Source: JBCDBY01 sp039182715
GTDB taxonomy: Bacteria; Planctomycetota; PLA2
DNA: 12,179 nt
Direction: 5' to 3'
Assembly (NCBI GenBank): GCA_039182715.1
Contig: JBCDBY010000120.1
Location: 1-12,179 of the forward strand
Shown: piece after piece, positions 1 to 7,175 of the stretch
Layout of the letters: each line of letters begins with the position of its first letter
Position numbering within the stretch: the first letter of the stretch is position 1
Position numbers and translations under genes: made by a program
Notes under the pieces: model-generated
Databases searched by the model: none
Told to the model about the DNA's origin: nothing
Seen by the model: only the letters and a program-made list of their open reading frames with translations

Positions 1-123
1 CAGCACCTGCTCGAGCGAGCGCGGCGGCGATGGGGACGGCGACGGCGACTGCGTCACGGAAAGCCCGAACAGCAGCCCGAGCCCGAACGCGCCCACGAGG
101 TAGCCCACCCATTTCCAAGCCAT
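1..123 (-). CDS. Membrane-anchored protein, 5' fragment
   Basis: Only the first 41 codons lie in the window; the gene runs off the left edge. The ATG is read from 123 downward. Residues 1-5 (MAWKW) are followed by a hydrophobic, glycine-rich segment (about residues 6-22) that looks like an N-terminal membrane anchor or uncleaved signal. A Ser-Pro dipeptide repeat follows (about residues 26-34), typical of a flexible linker on the outer face of the membrane. No domain can be recognised in so short a piece. No clear Shine-Dalgarno sequence precedes the ATG. The gene is divergent from the HEAT-repeat gene that starts 62 bp away. The hydrophobic-then-linker pattern in this frame is the main support; the long competing minus-strand frame over 54-1220 is Arg/Leu-rich and shadows the HEAT gene. 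Confidence 0.6.
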   Translation of the reverse strand, partial: MAWKWVGYLVGAFGLGLLFGLSVTQSPSPSPSPPRSLEQVL

Positions 124-185
124 GGTCCGAGTGTACGGCGCGCCGGGGATTTCGGCGGGTGTGCATTCGTCCGTACCATGGAGGC

Positions 186-1187
186 ATGAAGGGCGCCATC
201 GTTCCCCTGCTGATCGGACTCGCACTCGGTGCCGGCGGCATGCTGCTGATGCCGAAGGAGAAGGAGCCCGCGCCGCCGCGCGCCGAGCGGCCGCCCGACG
301 ACACGGAGCAGCGCGCGTTGATCGCGAAGATGGCGGAGCAGATCTCCGACCTGCGCGGGCAGGTGACCAGCCTCCAATCCGAACTGGAGGCGGAGCGTGA
401 GCAGGCCGCCAAGATCGAGCGCGAGACGTCCGAGATCGAGGTGGACGCGGAGCCGACCGAAACCGGCGGTCCGGTGACGGACAAGGAGCTCGAAGCGGGC
501 CTGCAGGCGTTCGCGATGAAGCTGCAGTCGATCATCATGGGCCAGGGCGACGAGGCGCGGGACGCTCTCCGCGCTTTGCTCAAGCGGGCCGGTCCGGAGG
601 GACTTGCGAAGGTGCGGGCCGAGTTCCAGGACGACAGCGCCGGGTTCCAGCGCCGCATCATCGCCGCGCACGCGCTCGGCCAGAACGGGGACGAGGAGTC
701 GATCCGGTTGCTGATCGAGACGCTGCAGAATCCCGAGTCGGACATGATCGATCACCGGCTCGCGAGCCACGCGCTCGCGTTCACCGATGATCCGAACGCC
801 GTCGATCCCCTGACGCAGACGGCGCGCCAGTCCGACGACCCGGGCGCACGCGCCAACGCCGCCTTTGGCCTGATCCGACGCGAGATCGACGAGGGGTACG
901 ACCTCTACGCGAAGGCGACCGACCTTTCGCTCGAGAAGGGCCAGCCCGAAGCGATGCAGTTCCTGCAGTCCATGTTCATCATGGATGACAAGATCCTGCC
1001 GTACGCGCGCGAGCGTCTGACCACGTACAAGAACGAGACCGCGGTCATCGTCCTGCTCGAACTCGTCAAGCAGAAGAAGGACAAGGGCGCGATCCCCCAA
1101 CTCCGCAAGCTCGCCTACGACGCGAACCAGCCCAAGAGCGTGCAAAACGCCGCCAAGGGCATCCTCAAGTCCTTCGGCGAGGAGTAG
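186..1187 (+). CDS. Membrane-anchored HEAT-repeat protein with coiled coil
   Basis: A 333-residue protein whose general role would be protein-protein scaffolding; its partner is unknown. Residues 3-22 form a hydrophobic N-terminal anchor, followed by a Pro/Glu-rich stretch. Residues about 40-85 are heptad-like and strongly charged (ISDLRGQVTSLQSELEAERE), a probable coiled coil. From about 100 to 330 there are helical pairs of HEAT/PBS-lyase type, with typical pieces such as RRIIAAHALGQNGDEESIRLL and ARANAAFGLI. The start at 186 is chosen because it begins exactly at the membrane segment; upstream in-frame codons add an unlikely Arg/Ala-rich leader. GGAGG sits only one base before this ATG, too close for a classical ribosome site, so the start is not certain (the next ATG is at 240). 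It is divergent from the gene at 1-123 and convergent with the minus-strand unit ending at 1357. Confidence 0.82.
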   Translation: MKGAIVPLLIGLALGAGGMLLMPKEKEPAPPRAERPPDDTEQRALIAKMAEQISDLRGQVTSLQSELEAEREQAAKIERETSEIEVDAEPTETGGPVTDKELEAGLQAFAMKLQSIIMGQGDEARDALRALLKRAGPEGLAKVRAEFQDDSAGFQRRIIAAHALGQNGDEESIRLLIETLQNPESDMIDHRLASHALAFTDDPNAVDPLTQTARQSDDPGARANAAFGLIRREIDEGYDLYAKATDLSLEKGQPEAMQFLQSMFIMDDKILPYARERLTTYKNETAVIVLLELVKQKKDKGAIPQLRKLAYDANQPKSVQNAAKGILKSFGEE

Positions 1188-1231
1188 CCCTCGAAGCTTC
1201 CCCCTCGCCTCCGGGCGCACCTCCCCGCGGC

Positions 1232-1258
1232 GTACTCGCTTCGGAGCGTACTGAGTAC
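1232..1258. terminator. Possible bidirectional terminator hairpin
   Basis: In the 169-bp gap between two converging genes, GTACTCGCT (1232-1240) can pair with AGCG plus AGTAC (1245-1248 and 1254-1258) around a TCGG loop, leaving TACTG as a bulge. There is no T-run on either side, so termination activity is only a guess from its place and fold. A perfect 12-bp palindrome (GGGTGCGCACCC) lies at 1320-1331 in the same gap. No gene is seen in this interval. Confidence 0.25.
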
Positions 1259-1356
1259 ACTCCGGTGCGGGTCCAAGTCATTGAGAGGTCGAGACTTACG
1301 GAGGTCGACTGCGCCACTGGGGTGCGCACCCGGACGAGCGGGAATGGCATCGCCGG

Positions 1357-1821
1357 TCAGGGCGTGAGGGGGTCGCGGACCGGGTGCGAGTCGGCCCAGG
1401 CGAGGCAGATGGCGCGCAGCTGGTGCTCCCAGTCCTGCATGTCCGCGGTCGGGTCGTGCGTCCCCTCGATCGCGGCGCGGTCGGCCGGTTCTAAATCGTC
1501 CCACCCGACCGACTGCAGGAACTCTTCGCGTGCAATGCGTCCGTCCACGAATGCCTGCGACTGGACGGTCAACACCGCCCTCGCCGCTTCGCCTTCGTCG
1601 GTAAACGGGGCGATGCCATGCTCGGCGATCGCGCGATCGAAGAAGTCGACCACGACCCATTCGTGGAAGAGCGGCTGCTCCCCGGCCAGCAGCACGAGCG
1701 ACTCGCTCGCGTAGTCGGCGTCGAGCATGCGGCGCGCCCAGAGAACCGCACGCTCACCGAGAACCGACTCTTTGCACCGGGCGGCCAGGATGTGAACCGT
1801 CTCTTCGGACAACCCATTCAT
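1357..1821 (-). CDS. Hypothetical acidic protein, downstream of NTF2-like gene
   Basis: A 154-residue soluble protein that I do not recognise. It has no signal peptide or membrane segment. It is acidic and predicted mostly helical, with an aromatic centre (LFHEWVVVDFFDRAIAEHGI, about residues 51-70), the segment GRIAREEFLQSVGWDDLEPA, and a late tryptophan segment (DWEHQLRAICLAWADSHP). The ATG at 1821 is preferred over an in-frame ATG at 1860, because the latter adds a Pro/Arg-rich leader and overlaps the upstream gene. With this start the gap to the upstream stop is only 10 bp, so the two genes are probably co-transcribed and this protein may act with the NTF2-like protein. The stop codon is TGA, which shows that TGA is a normal stop in this genome. 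The reading frame is well supported; the function is open. Confidence 0.7.
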   Translation of the reverse strand: MNGLSEETVHILAARCKESVLGERAVLWARRMLDADYASESLVLLAGEQPLFHEWVVVDFFDRAIAEHGIAPFTDEGEAARAVLTVQSQAFVDGRIAREEFLQSVGWDDLEPADRAAIEGTHDPTADMQDWEHQLRAICLAWADSHPVRDPLTP

Positions 1822-1831
1822 CACTCTGGTC

Positions 1832-2182
1832 CTATGCGCTCGCCGCGGGCATCCCGGCAATCACGGCGAGGCGTTGCAGCTCTTCGCCTGCATGTGGCGC
1901 CGTGACGTAGCGCAGCGACGTCATGCGGCCCTCGTGCGCGACCCACTCGATGGCGACTTCCAACTCGCCGTTTCCGTTCTGTAGCCAGATCCAGTCCGAA
2001 CCCGGGATCGCCCGCAGCCGATTGCCTTCGAGCAGGTGCGGCAAGGAGGTCGCGCGGATGTTGTCGGCGCCTTCCTCGCGCGGAAACGGCGCGCCCTCGA
2101 CCCAGGCGACCGCGTCTTCGTCCAGGAGCGCGGCGACCGCCTCGACGGACCCCGCGTTGAACGCATCCACGAATTCCTGCAC
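1832..2182 (-). CDS. SnoaL/NTF2-like domain protein
   Basis: A 116-residue protein made of a single NTF2-like (SnoaL-type) domain. The N-terminus FVDAFNAGSVEAVAALLDED followed by AVAW is the classic first-helix and strand signature of this fold. A middle loop follows, then two strand-like segments (SDWIWLQNGNGELEVAIEWV and MTSLRYVTA). The family forms cone-shaped barrels that bind small hydrophobic ligands or serve as add-on domains, for example at the C-terminus of some ECF sigma factors. Here there is no attached sigma domain: an in-frame TAG lies 10 bases upstream of the start. The start is GTG at 2182, with no obvious ribosome site. It is the first gene of a two-gene unit and diverges from the ExbD-like gene. 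Catalytic versus ligand-binding role cannot be told. Confidence 0.78.
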   Translation of the reverse strand: MQEFVDAFNAGSVEAVAALLDEDAVAWVEGAPFPREEGADNIRATSLPHLLEGNRLRAIPGSDWIWLQNGNGELEVAIEWVAHEGRMTSLRYVTAPHAGEELQRLAVIAGMPAASA

Positions 2183-2231
2183 ACGCCGAGTCTAGCGCGT
2201 GCTACGGTGCAACCACCTGCCTGCGGCCCAC

Positions 2232-2237
2232 GGAGGG
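2232..2237 (+). promoter_or_regulatory. Ribosome binding site for ExbD-like gene
   Basis: GGAGGG lies four bases before a GTG. It decides the GTG start at 2242, since no ATG lies nearby in frame before the conserved transmembrane motif. The 59-bp gap between this GTG and the divergent NTF2-like gene must hold both promoters; I see no confident -35/-10 pair in it. Confidence 0.7.
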
Positions 2238-2241
2238 AACT

Positions 2242-2778
2242 GTGGCCGCCCAAAAAAGCTCTCAGCAGAAGGACTTTCGCATCGAGCTGACGCCGCTCAT
2301 CGACGTGGCGTTCCTGGTCCTCATCTTCTTCATGTGTCTGCCGTTCCGCACCCTCAATGCGCGGCTGGCGGCCTTCCTGCCGACCGAACGCGGGTTTCCC
2401 GAGCGGCGCGCGGTCGAGCCGATGAAGATCACCGTCCGCATCTTCGGGCGCGAGGAGCAGCCGCGCGACTGGGGCGGCGAGCTCGTGCCCGCCCCCACCA
2501 CGGTCGTCTATCGCTACGGCGACAATCGGACCACCGACGATCTCGACGTCGTTCACCGCCACATCGTCCGCATGAAGCGCGAGGCGGAGAAGAACATGGA
2601 GACCGAGCTGGTCGGCGAGATCCGTGCGGCGCCGCGCGTGCAGCACAAGTACGCCATCGCGCTCGTCAACCGGTTCGCCGAAGCGCGCGTCTCGAAGGTC
2701 GACTTCGAGGGCCGCCTGTTGCCCAAGGGCCGATCGATGGACGCGAAGCGGATGCCCTATCCGAGGTCGTTGCGGTAG
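2242..2778 (+). CDS. ExbD/TolR-like biopolymer transport protein
   Basis: A 178-residue inner-membrane protein. Residues 1-15 are a short cytoplasmic tail, and residues 16-34 (LTPLIDVAFLVLIFFMCLP) match the ExbD/TolR transmembrane signature, with the proton-conducting aspartate at D21. The rest is a periplasmic domain. ExbD-family proteins work with an ExbB/TolQ/MotA-type channel to turn proton flow into force on outer-membrane or wall partners. The protein is longer than the usual 130-150 residues; its C-terminal extension is basic. No ExbB-type gene lies beside it, so the partner must be elsewhere or this is a stand-alone member. Its last 22 bases overlap the end of the converging TPR gene. 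The start is GTG with a strong GGAGGG. Family assignment is firm; the energised process is unknown. Confidence 0.88.
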   Translation: MAAQKSSQQKDFRIELTPLIDVAFLVLIFFMCLPFRTLNARLAAFLPTERGFPERRAVEPMKITVRIFGREEQPRDWGGELVPAPTTVVYRYGDNRTTDDLDVVHRHIVRMKREAEKNMETELVGEIRAAPRVQHKYAIALVNRFAEARVSKVDFEGRLLPKGRSMDAKRMPYPRSLR

Positions 2779-3716
2779 TACTTCGCGCGGAAGCGGGCGT
2801 CGACGTCGGCGCCCTCGTCGATCCAGCGCTGCTCGTCGGCGGCGATCGACGCGGCGTAGGCGGCGCCCCGCTTCCGCTCCTTCGCGAAGGTCGATTCGAC
2901 TCGCTCCAGCGTGATCTGCTTTTTTGAGCGCCGCGTGGTGGTCTGGCTCTGGAGCGCCCGGTTCGCAAACCGCCGGTACTGCGCGCGCGCCGCCTCGTCC
3001 TTCATCGCGTACGACGCCTTGAGGTAGGCGCGGGCCGCGGTGCGCCGGGCCCCCTCACGCTCGTAACGATCGGCCCGCACGAGCACGTCGCCAAGGCACT
3101 CGCACAGCACCGGCGACGTGTGGTTGCCGAAAAACATCATGCCGGTCAGACCCTTCACGATCTTCGCCCGATCCATGGTGATGTCGACGCCCTTGTCCCG
3201 CAGGAAGGCGGCGAATCCGCCGTGCGGCTTGCGCGCGGTGCCCTTCGGCCGCAGCGGGAACCCCTCCGCGCCGGCCCGCCGCCGCGCCAGTACGTACTCC
3301 ACGACCCAAGCCTGGACGATCTCCCGGCCGAAGTGCGCGTCGGGATTGATGCGGATGGCCTCGCGAATGCGGGCGAGTCCCTCCTCGAGCCGGCCGGCGT
3401 GGATCAGAAGCGTGCCGAGGTTGGCGACCGTCTCGTATCGGCCGGGCTTCCTGGCCAGCGACGCGCGCATGAGCTCGATGCCCTTCTCCGGCCGCCCGGT
3501 CTTGTCGTAGGCGACGGCGAGATCATCGAGCAACCGCAGGTTGCCGGGATCGGTCTTCAGCTTCTTCCGCCGGTCGCGGATGCGCCACTCGTAGAACTCC
3601 TTCGAGTGCCGCGTGAACTCCCCGGCCAGCACCTGCAGCGTGTCCGGGAACTGCCGCTTCTCCATCGCGAGCGTGTCCTGGTCCCAGAGGCAGGCGAGCA
3701 GCAGGAGTCCGATCAT
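2757..3716 (-). CDS. TPR-repeat protein with short lipoprotein-like signal
   Basis: A 319-residue protein. It begins MIGLLLLAC, a very short hydrophobic stretch ending in a lipobox-like cysteine (C9), so it may be a lipoprotein; the missing basic N-terminal residues make this uncertain. Residues about 58-91 and 92-125 are two tetratricopeptide repeats (LLDDLAVAYDKTGRPEKGIE and VANLGTLLIHAGRLEEGLAR), and a weaker third lies near 205-240. The C-terminal third is Arg/Lys-rich and helical. TPR proteins bind partner proteins. The 3716 start is the only one possible before an in-frame TAG ten bases upstream; GGAG touches the ATG directly, which is too close for a normal ribosome site, and M18 is an alternative. 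It overlaps the convergent ExbD-like gene by 22 bases and is divergent from the Asp-box lipoprotein gene. Confidence 0.82.
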   Translation of the reverse strand: MIGLLLLACLWDQDTLAMEKRQFPDTLQVLAGEFTRHSKEFYEWRIRDRRKKLKTDPGNLRLLDDLAVAYDKTGRPEKGIELMRASLARKPGRYETVANLGTLLIHAGRLEEGLARIREAIRINPDAHFGREIVQAWVVEYVLARRRAGAEGFPLRPKGTARKPHGGFAAFLRDKGVDITMDRAKIVKGLTGMMFFGNHTSPVLCECLGDVLVRADRYEREGARRTAARAYLKASYAMKDEAARAQYRRFANRALQSQTTTRRSKKQITLERVESTFAKERKRGAAYAASIAADEQRWIDEGADVDARFRAKYYRNDLG

Positions 3717-3729
3717 CTCCTCAGTCTAC

Positions 3730-3744
3730 GGAGCCGAGGGCTCC
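3730..3744. other. Short perfect hairpin in divergent leader
   Basis: GGAGCC-GAG-GGCTCC forms a six-pair stem with a three-base loop, in the 133-bp region between the divergent TPR (-) and Asp-box lipoprotein (+) genes. It lies 14 bases before the TPR start, so it would be in the 5' leader of that gene. A regulatory role is only inferred from position. Confidence 0.25.
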
Positions 3745-3837
3745 CGGTTCGAATTCGGCACGCGCGGTGCGCTAGGGCCTCTCGACATGGCTCGGTGGGC
3801 GATTCGGTCACGACTCGGTAGCGAAACGCGTTACCGC

Positions 3838-3842
3838 GGGAG
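3838..3842 (+). promoter_or_regulatory. Ribosome binding site for Asp-box lipoprotein
   Basis: GGGAG with a seven-base spacer to the ATG at 3850. Together with the signal peptide that begins there, it fixes this start against the longer open frame reaching up to 3613. Confidence 0.65.
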
Positions 3843-3849
3843 AAACAGC

Positions 3850-5823
3850 ATGCGGAACATCCTCGGAATCCTGCTCGGGCTTCTCGTGGCGTGTGGAGGC
3901 GGCGGCGGAAGCCCGGCGCCCGCGCCGGTCCAGATCATTCCCGCGCTCCCCGACGGTGTTCCCTTCACGCCGCTGCTGCTGATCGCCGGGATTCAGCAGG
4001 TCGATCCGGTCCCGCAGCCGGTTCCCGACGGACTCGACTTCGATCGCCTCGGCGCGGTCGCCCCGGCGCGCGTGTTCGAGGTGACCACGCCGGCCGGCGC
4101 GCCGTTCGAGTTCGATCTCGTTTCGCAGGACGAGGAGCTGCAGCGCGCGGTGTCGGTTTCGCTCGCCCATGTGCGCGACGGCGACGAGACGCCGACCGCG
4201 CCGGTCTGGAGCGTGCTCGGCGGCGGCGTTTCCTACTCGGGCAGCGGCGGCTACGAGAACGTCAACTGGTTCCATGCGGAGGGCGACGGCTTCGCGCGCG
4301 TGACCCTGCGCGGCTCCATCGAGCGCGACCAGATCTATCTGGTCGAGGCGGAGACGGACCGCGGCAAGACGAGCGCGCTGGTCTGCGTCCGCGTCGGCGC
4401 GGCGTCGCCGATCGCCGTGCCGCCGTCGAACGCGAGCGACTACCCCGGCCTGCTCAGCTCACACACGATCTACTCGAGTCCGTCGCCGATGTTCGGGCTG
4501 CCGGTGGCGGCGGTCTCGGGCGATCGCACGACCGTGCTCTGCTACGACGGCGACTTCGCCGAGCGGCTCGAGCTGCGCCTGCAGTTCGACCACCTCACCG
4601 GCGCCGTGACGGGCGGCCGGCAGCGCGAGACCAACCCCGACAGCGGCAACTGGCGCGATCACGACACGGCCGCGCTGTTCAACGTGCTGGCGGTCGCGCG
4701 TTCGAGCGGCGAAGGTGTGAAGCTCGCGCTCTCCTTCGACCGCGGCGCCTCGTTCACGCAGGAGGAGCTCTTCGCCGGCGGCGGTCGCATCGCGCGACTG
4801 GTCAGCGTTGCGATCGCGGCCGACTACTCCCTCGCGATCTCCTACTGGCGCCCCACGCCGGACGGCGCGCACGAGCTCATCGTCGAGCGCGGCCGCGCCG
4901 AGGGCGTGCCCGATCGCTACGTGTTCGAGGCGCCGCGCGTGATCGTGCGCGAGAAGCGACGCACCACCCCGCTCATTACCGGGCTCGCATGGTCGGAGCG
5001 CGGCGACCTCGTGATCGGCTACGGCTACACGCGATTCGTGTTCGACGGCATCGAGGGCGTCGCGGATGCCGGCACCTTCCTCTCGCAGACGCTGTTCGGC
5101 TGCGCGGTGCTGCCGTGGGGCGACGGTGAGATGATCGACACGCTGGTCGACTGGGAAGAACAGACGTTTGCCCGCGACCCGTCGGTCGCCGTCGAGGGCG
5201 ACCGCATCGTCTACGCCTACGAGGCGAGCGACGGCGTGCGCATCGCGGCGAGCGAGGACGGCGGCCGGACCTTCGATACGCCGCGAACGATCGGCTCGCC
5301 CGGCTCCTACATGCCGACCGTGCTGCTGCGCGGCAACGAGGTGGACCTCTTCTACGTGGCGCCGACGCCCGACGGCGCCGAACTGCACCTGCAGCGCTGG
5401 AGCGATTTCGCCGGAGGCGCACCACAGCACCACCGGCTCACGACCGCGATCACGAAGCCGCTGCAGCAGCGCGAGAGCAACGCCATCCCGACCTTCGGCG
5501 GCAACGCGCTGATGCTCAGCAACGGCACGGCGACGCTGCTCGACATCGACATTACCGAGCTCGGCCGTTTCGGCTACGACGTCGTCGATGCGGGCGACGA
5601 GCTGCACGTCCTCGTCGCCGAGCTGCGCGAACGACGCTCCGTCGTGCTGGCCATGAACACGGGCGGACAGCATCCGCGCTTCATCGGCGTGCGCGGCCCG
5701 AACGGATCGTCGGGCGCGTTCGTGGCCGCGCCGCCCCCGCCGCTCGCGGCCGGACTCACGGAGCCGGTGCCGACGCCGAATCCGCAGCACAAGCACCAGC
5801 TGCGTCTGTTGCGGATTCGCTAG
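3850..5823 (+). CDS. Lipoprotein with Asp-box (sialidase-type) beta-propeller
   Basis: A 657-residue exported protein. Residues 1-15 (MRNILGILLGLLVAC) form a lipoprotein signal with the lipidated cysteine at C15, followed by a run of glycines and a Pro/Ala linker. The body is rich in beta strands and carries two clear Asp-boxes, SFDRGASF (S295-F302) and SEDGGRTF (S468-F475), which mark turns in sialidase-fold (BNR) propellers. The sialidase catalytic arginine triad cannot be confirmed by eye, so enzyme activity is not claimed; many such proteins are surface binding modules. Residues about 75-185 look like a separate small beta domain. The C-terminus has a proline-rich stretch and then LRLLRIR. 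It is divergent from the TPR gene, and its TAG overlaps the stop of the converging SYLF gene by four bases. Confidence 0.8.
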   Translation: MRNILGILLGLLVACGGGGGSPAPAPVQIIPALPDGVPFTPLLLIAGIQQVDPVPQPVPDGLDFDRLGAVAPARVFEVTTPAGAPFEFDLVSQDEELQRAVSVSLAHVRDGDETPTAPVWSVLGGGVSYSGSGGYENVNWFHAEGDGFARVTLRGSIERDQIYLVEAETDRGKTSALVCVRVGAASPIAVPPSNASDYPGLLSSHTIYSSPSPMFGLPVAAVSGDRTTVLCYDGDFAERLELRLQFDHLTGAVTGGRQRETNPDSGNWRDHDTAALFNVLAVARSSGEGVKLALSFDRGASFTQEELFAGGGRIARLVSVAIAADYSLAISYWRPTPDGAHELIVERGRAEGVPDRYVFEAPRVIVREKRRTTPLITGLAWSERGDLVIGYGYTRFVFDGIEGVADAGTFLSQTLFGCAVLPWGDGEMIDTLVDWEEQTFARDPSVAVEGDRIVYAYEASDGVRIAASEDGGRTFDTPRTIGSPGSYMPTVLLRGNEVDLFYVAPTPDGAELHLQRWSDFAGGAPQHHRLTTAITKPLQQRESNAIPTFGGNALMLSNGTATLLDIDITELGRFGYDVVDAGDELHVLVAELRERRSVVLAMNTGGQHPRFIGVRGPNGSSGAFVAAPPPPLAAGLTEPVPTPNPQHKHQLRLLRIR

Positions 5824-6359
5824 CCGCCAACCTCGAACTTCGCGGAGGTGAGCGTCGCCTTCATCTCCGTGCCGTCGGTCGTGAGCTGGTAGATGCGCAC
5901 GTCGGGCGCGCCGCCGGTGGCGGTTCCGCCCGACGGCGCGTCGCCTTCGCCGGAACTCACCTCCGCCTCGCCTCCGAAGCCGGAGCCGCCCGCGATGAAC
6001 TTCTCGTACGCGGCCTGCGTCCGGAAGATCGCAATGAGCCGATACTCGCGCCCGCCGAGACCGAGCCCGGCGCTGCCGGTCCGCATCGTCATGAAGGTCG
6101 TCGCACCGTCTGACGCACGGGTCGCCACGCCGTAGCCGCCGCCGCCCCCCGCGAAGAAGATCGTCATGCTGATGTTGGTGAAGACGGCCGTGCCGTACGC
6201 ATCGTCGAGCAGCGCGTGGGAGTTCGGGTAGCGCTTGCGCAGCTGCGCGATGGACTCGTCGCGCATGGCGAGGGTCTGCGCGCGCTGCTCACCTTGGGTC
6301 GCGCCTTCGGGGGTCGCACAGGCGGCCAAAAGCAAGGCTAGGGTCACGAGCGATCGCAT
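5820..6359 (-). CDS. SYLF/Ysc84-domain lipoprotein
   Basis: A 179-residue protein. Residues 1-14 (MRSLVTLALLLAAC) are a lipoprotein signal ending in LAAC, so the protein is predicted to be lipidated at C14. From about residue 45 the sequence follows the SYLF (Ysc84) pattern: LDDAYGTAVF, then a hydrophobic strand and glycine cluster (FFAGGGGGYG), TMRTGSAGLGLGGREYRLI, and the late strand APDVRIYQL. SYLF domains bind lipids or, in eukaryotes, actin; bacterial members are mostly uncharacterised exported proteins. A Gly/Ser/Glu linker (about residues 124-150) interrupts the domain before its last strands. The start at 6359 is chosen by the signal peptide; no strong ribosome site is visible. It is divergent from the unknown lipoprotein gene at 6444, with an 84-bp gap. 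Confidence 0.82.
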   Translation of the reverse strand: MRSLVTLALLLAACATPEGATQGEQRAQTLAMRDESIAQLRKRYPNSHALLDDAYGTAVFTNISMTIFFAGGGGGYGVATRASDGATTFMTMRTGSAGLGLGGREYRLIAIFRTQAAYEKFIAGGSGFGGEAEVSSGEGDAPSGGTATGGAPDVRIYQLTTDGTEMKATLTSAKFEVGG

Positions 6360-6402
6360 GGAGCCAAGCCTATGCGAAGCGGGAAACCGATTCCGGCCCC
6401 GA

Positions 6403-6416
6403 GATTCCGGGAACGC
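6403..6416 (+). promoter_or_regulatory. Conserved leader element, copy 1
   Basis: GATTCCGGGAACGC contains the odd palindrome TTCC-G-GGAA. The identical 14 bases occur before the paralogous gene at 7515-7528, at nearly the same distance from the start codon (27 and 28 bases). It could be an operator or simply retained leader homology; a protein-binding role is inferred only from palindromy and conservation. Confidence 0.35.
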
Positions 6417-6443
6417 TCCGGGCACAGCGGCATGCAGCTTTCC

Positions 6444-7175
6444 ATGCGCTCTCTGCTCTTGGCTCCGCTGCTCTGCGCCGCGTGCGCCTCCACGCAAACG
6501 AAGCCGGACCGCTTCCGCCTCACCGACATCCGTCCGCCACGCGGATGCGTGATCGTGCTCTGGCCCGCCGACCAGGCGGGCTCGGAGCTGCGATACGTCA
6601 CCGGATACGGGATGACCCACGTCGCATCACGCCGCTGGCCGGACATGCTGCCCGACCCGATCGGGTCGATTCTCCTCGTGCTTCCGGCGGCGGCCGACCG
6701 GGACCTGGAACGCGCCGCTTGGGCTCACGTGTCGAAACGGCCCCGGGGGTCGAGCCCGCCGCGCATCCGCGTGGTCTACGACGACGCCGACTGGACCGCC
6801 TTCGAGTCGAACCAGGACGTCTACCAGCGCCTCGTCGCCCTCCGCACTCCCGACCCCCTGCACGGCACGCTGAGGTCTGGGACGGGTTTCGACGGCGCCT
6901 GTTCGATTATCAAGGTACTCGAGGCGTGGTACGCGCGCGTGACGTTCGTCCCCCATCCCACCGACCCGCGTCGCGCCTTCGTCCGCGTGCGACCGCCGAC
7001 CGCGGGGTTCTTCGGGCACACCGGAACCGGGCCGTTCGAGGAGCTCACCGTCGAGGACTGGGAGCAAAAGCGTGTGCAAGAGCTCGACTTCGGGGCCGAT
7101 CCGAGACGCAGCGTCTCCGTGCTGCTCGGCACGGACGTCGTCGACCGCGAGGAGCGGCTGCTCGCGATCGCGTGA
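6444..7175 (+). CDS. Unknown exported protein, truncated paralog (WPAD/DDxDW family)
   Basis: A 243-residue exported protein of a family I do not recognise. Residues 1-14 (MRSLLLAPLLCAAC) form a signal peptide with a weak lipobox (C11 at -3, C14 as the possible lipidated residue). Motifs shared with the downstream paralog are WPAD (40-43) followed by LRYVTG, a strand ILLVLP, DDADW (113-117), and VPHPTDPRR (169-177). The ATG at 6444 is chosen over 6432 because it lines up with the paralog's start relative to the shared leader element. The frame ends at TGA (7173-7175), but similarity to the paralog continues without a gap to a TAG at 7266-7268, so about 30 C-terminal residues have been lost. 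The product may be truncated or the gene may be decaying. It is divergent from the SYLF gene. Confidence 0.72.
   Translation: MRSLLLAPLLCAACASTQTKPDRFRLTDIRPPRGCVIVLWPADQAGSELRYVTGYGMTHVASRRWPDMLPDPIGSILLVLPAAADRDLERAAWAHVSKRPRGSSPPRIRVVYDDADWTAFESNQDVYQRLVALRTPDPLHGTLRSGTGFDGACSIIKVLEAWYARVTFVPHPTDPRRAFVRVRPPTAGFFGHTGTGPFEELTVEDWEQKRVQELDFGADPRRSVSVLLGTDVVDREERLLAIA

Noticed and set aside
27..50. GGCGAC-type short repeat as a mobile or regulatory repeat.
   Set aside because: It simply encodes the Ser-Pro linker of the left-edge protein.
54..1220. Long minus-strand frame opposite the HEAT-repeat gene.
   Set aside because: Its Arg/Leu-rich composition is typical of antisense frames in GC-rich DNA, and the plus-strand frame has a membrane anchor, a coiled coil and recognisable HEAT helices.
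3613..3849. N-terminal extension of the Asp-box lipoprotein up to 3613.
   Set aside because: It overlaps the TPR gene start and its leader; a lipoprotein signal and a ribosome site both mark 3850 as the start.
4459..5796. A 445-codon minus-strand frame.
   Set aside because: It is antisense to the Asp-box lipoprotein, Arg/His/Val-rich, and has no domain or signal.
7173..7175. TGA reassigned to tryptophan or glycine in this genome.
   Set aside because: Another gene in the window (1357-1821) ends at TGA, and tryptophan is written TGG throughout.
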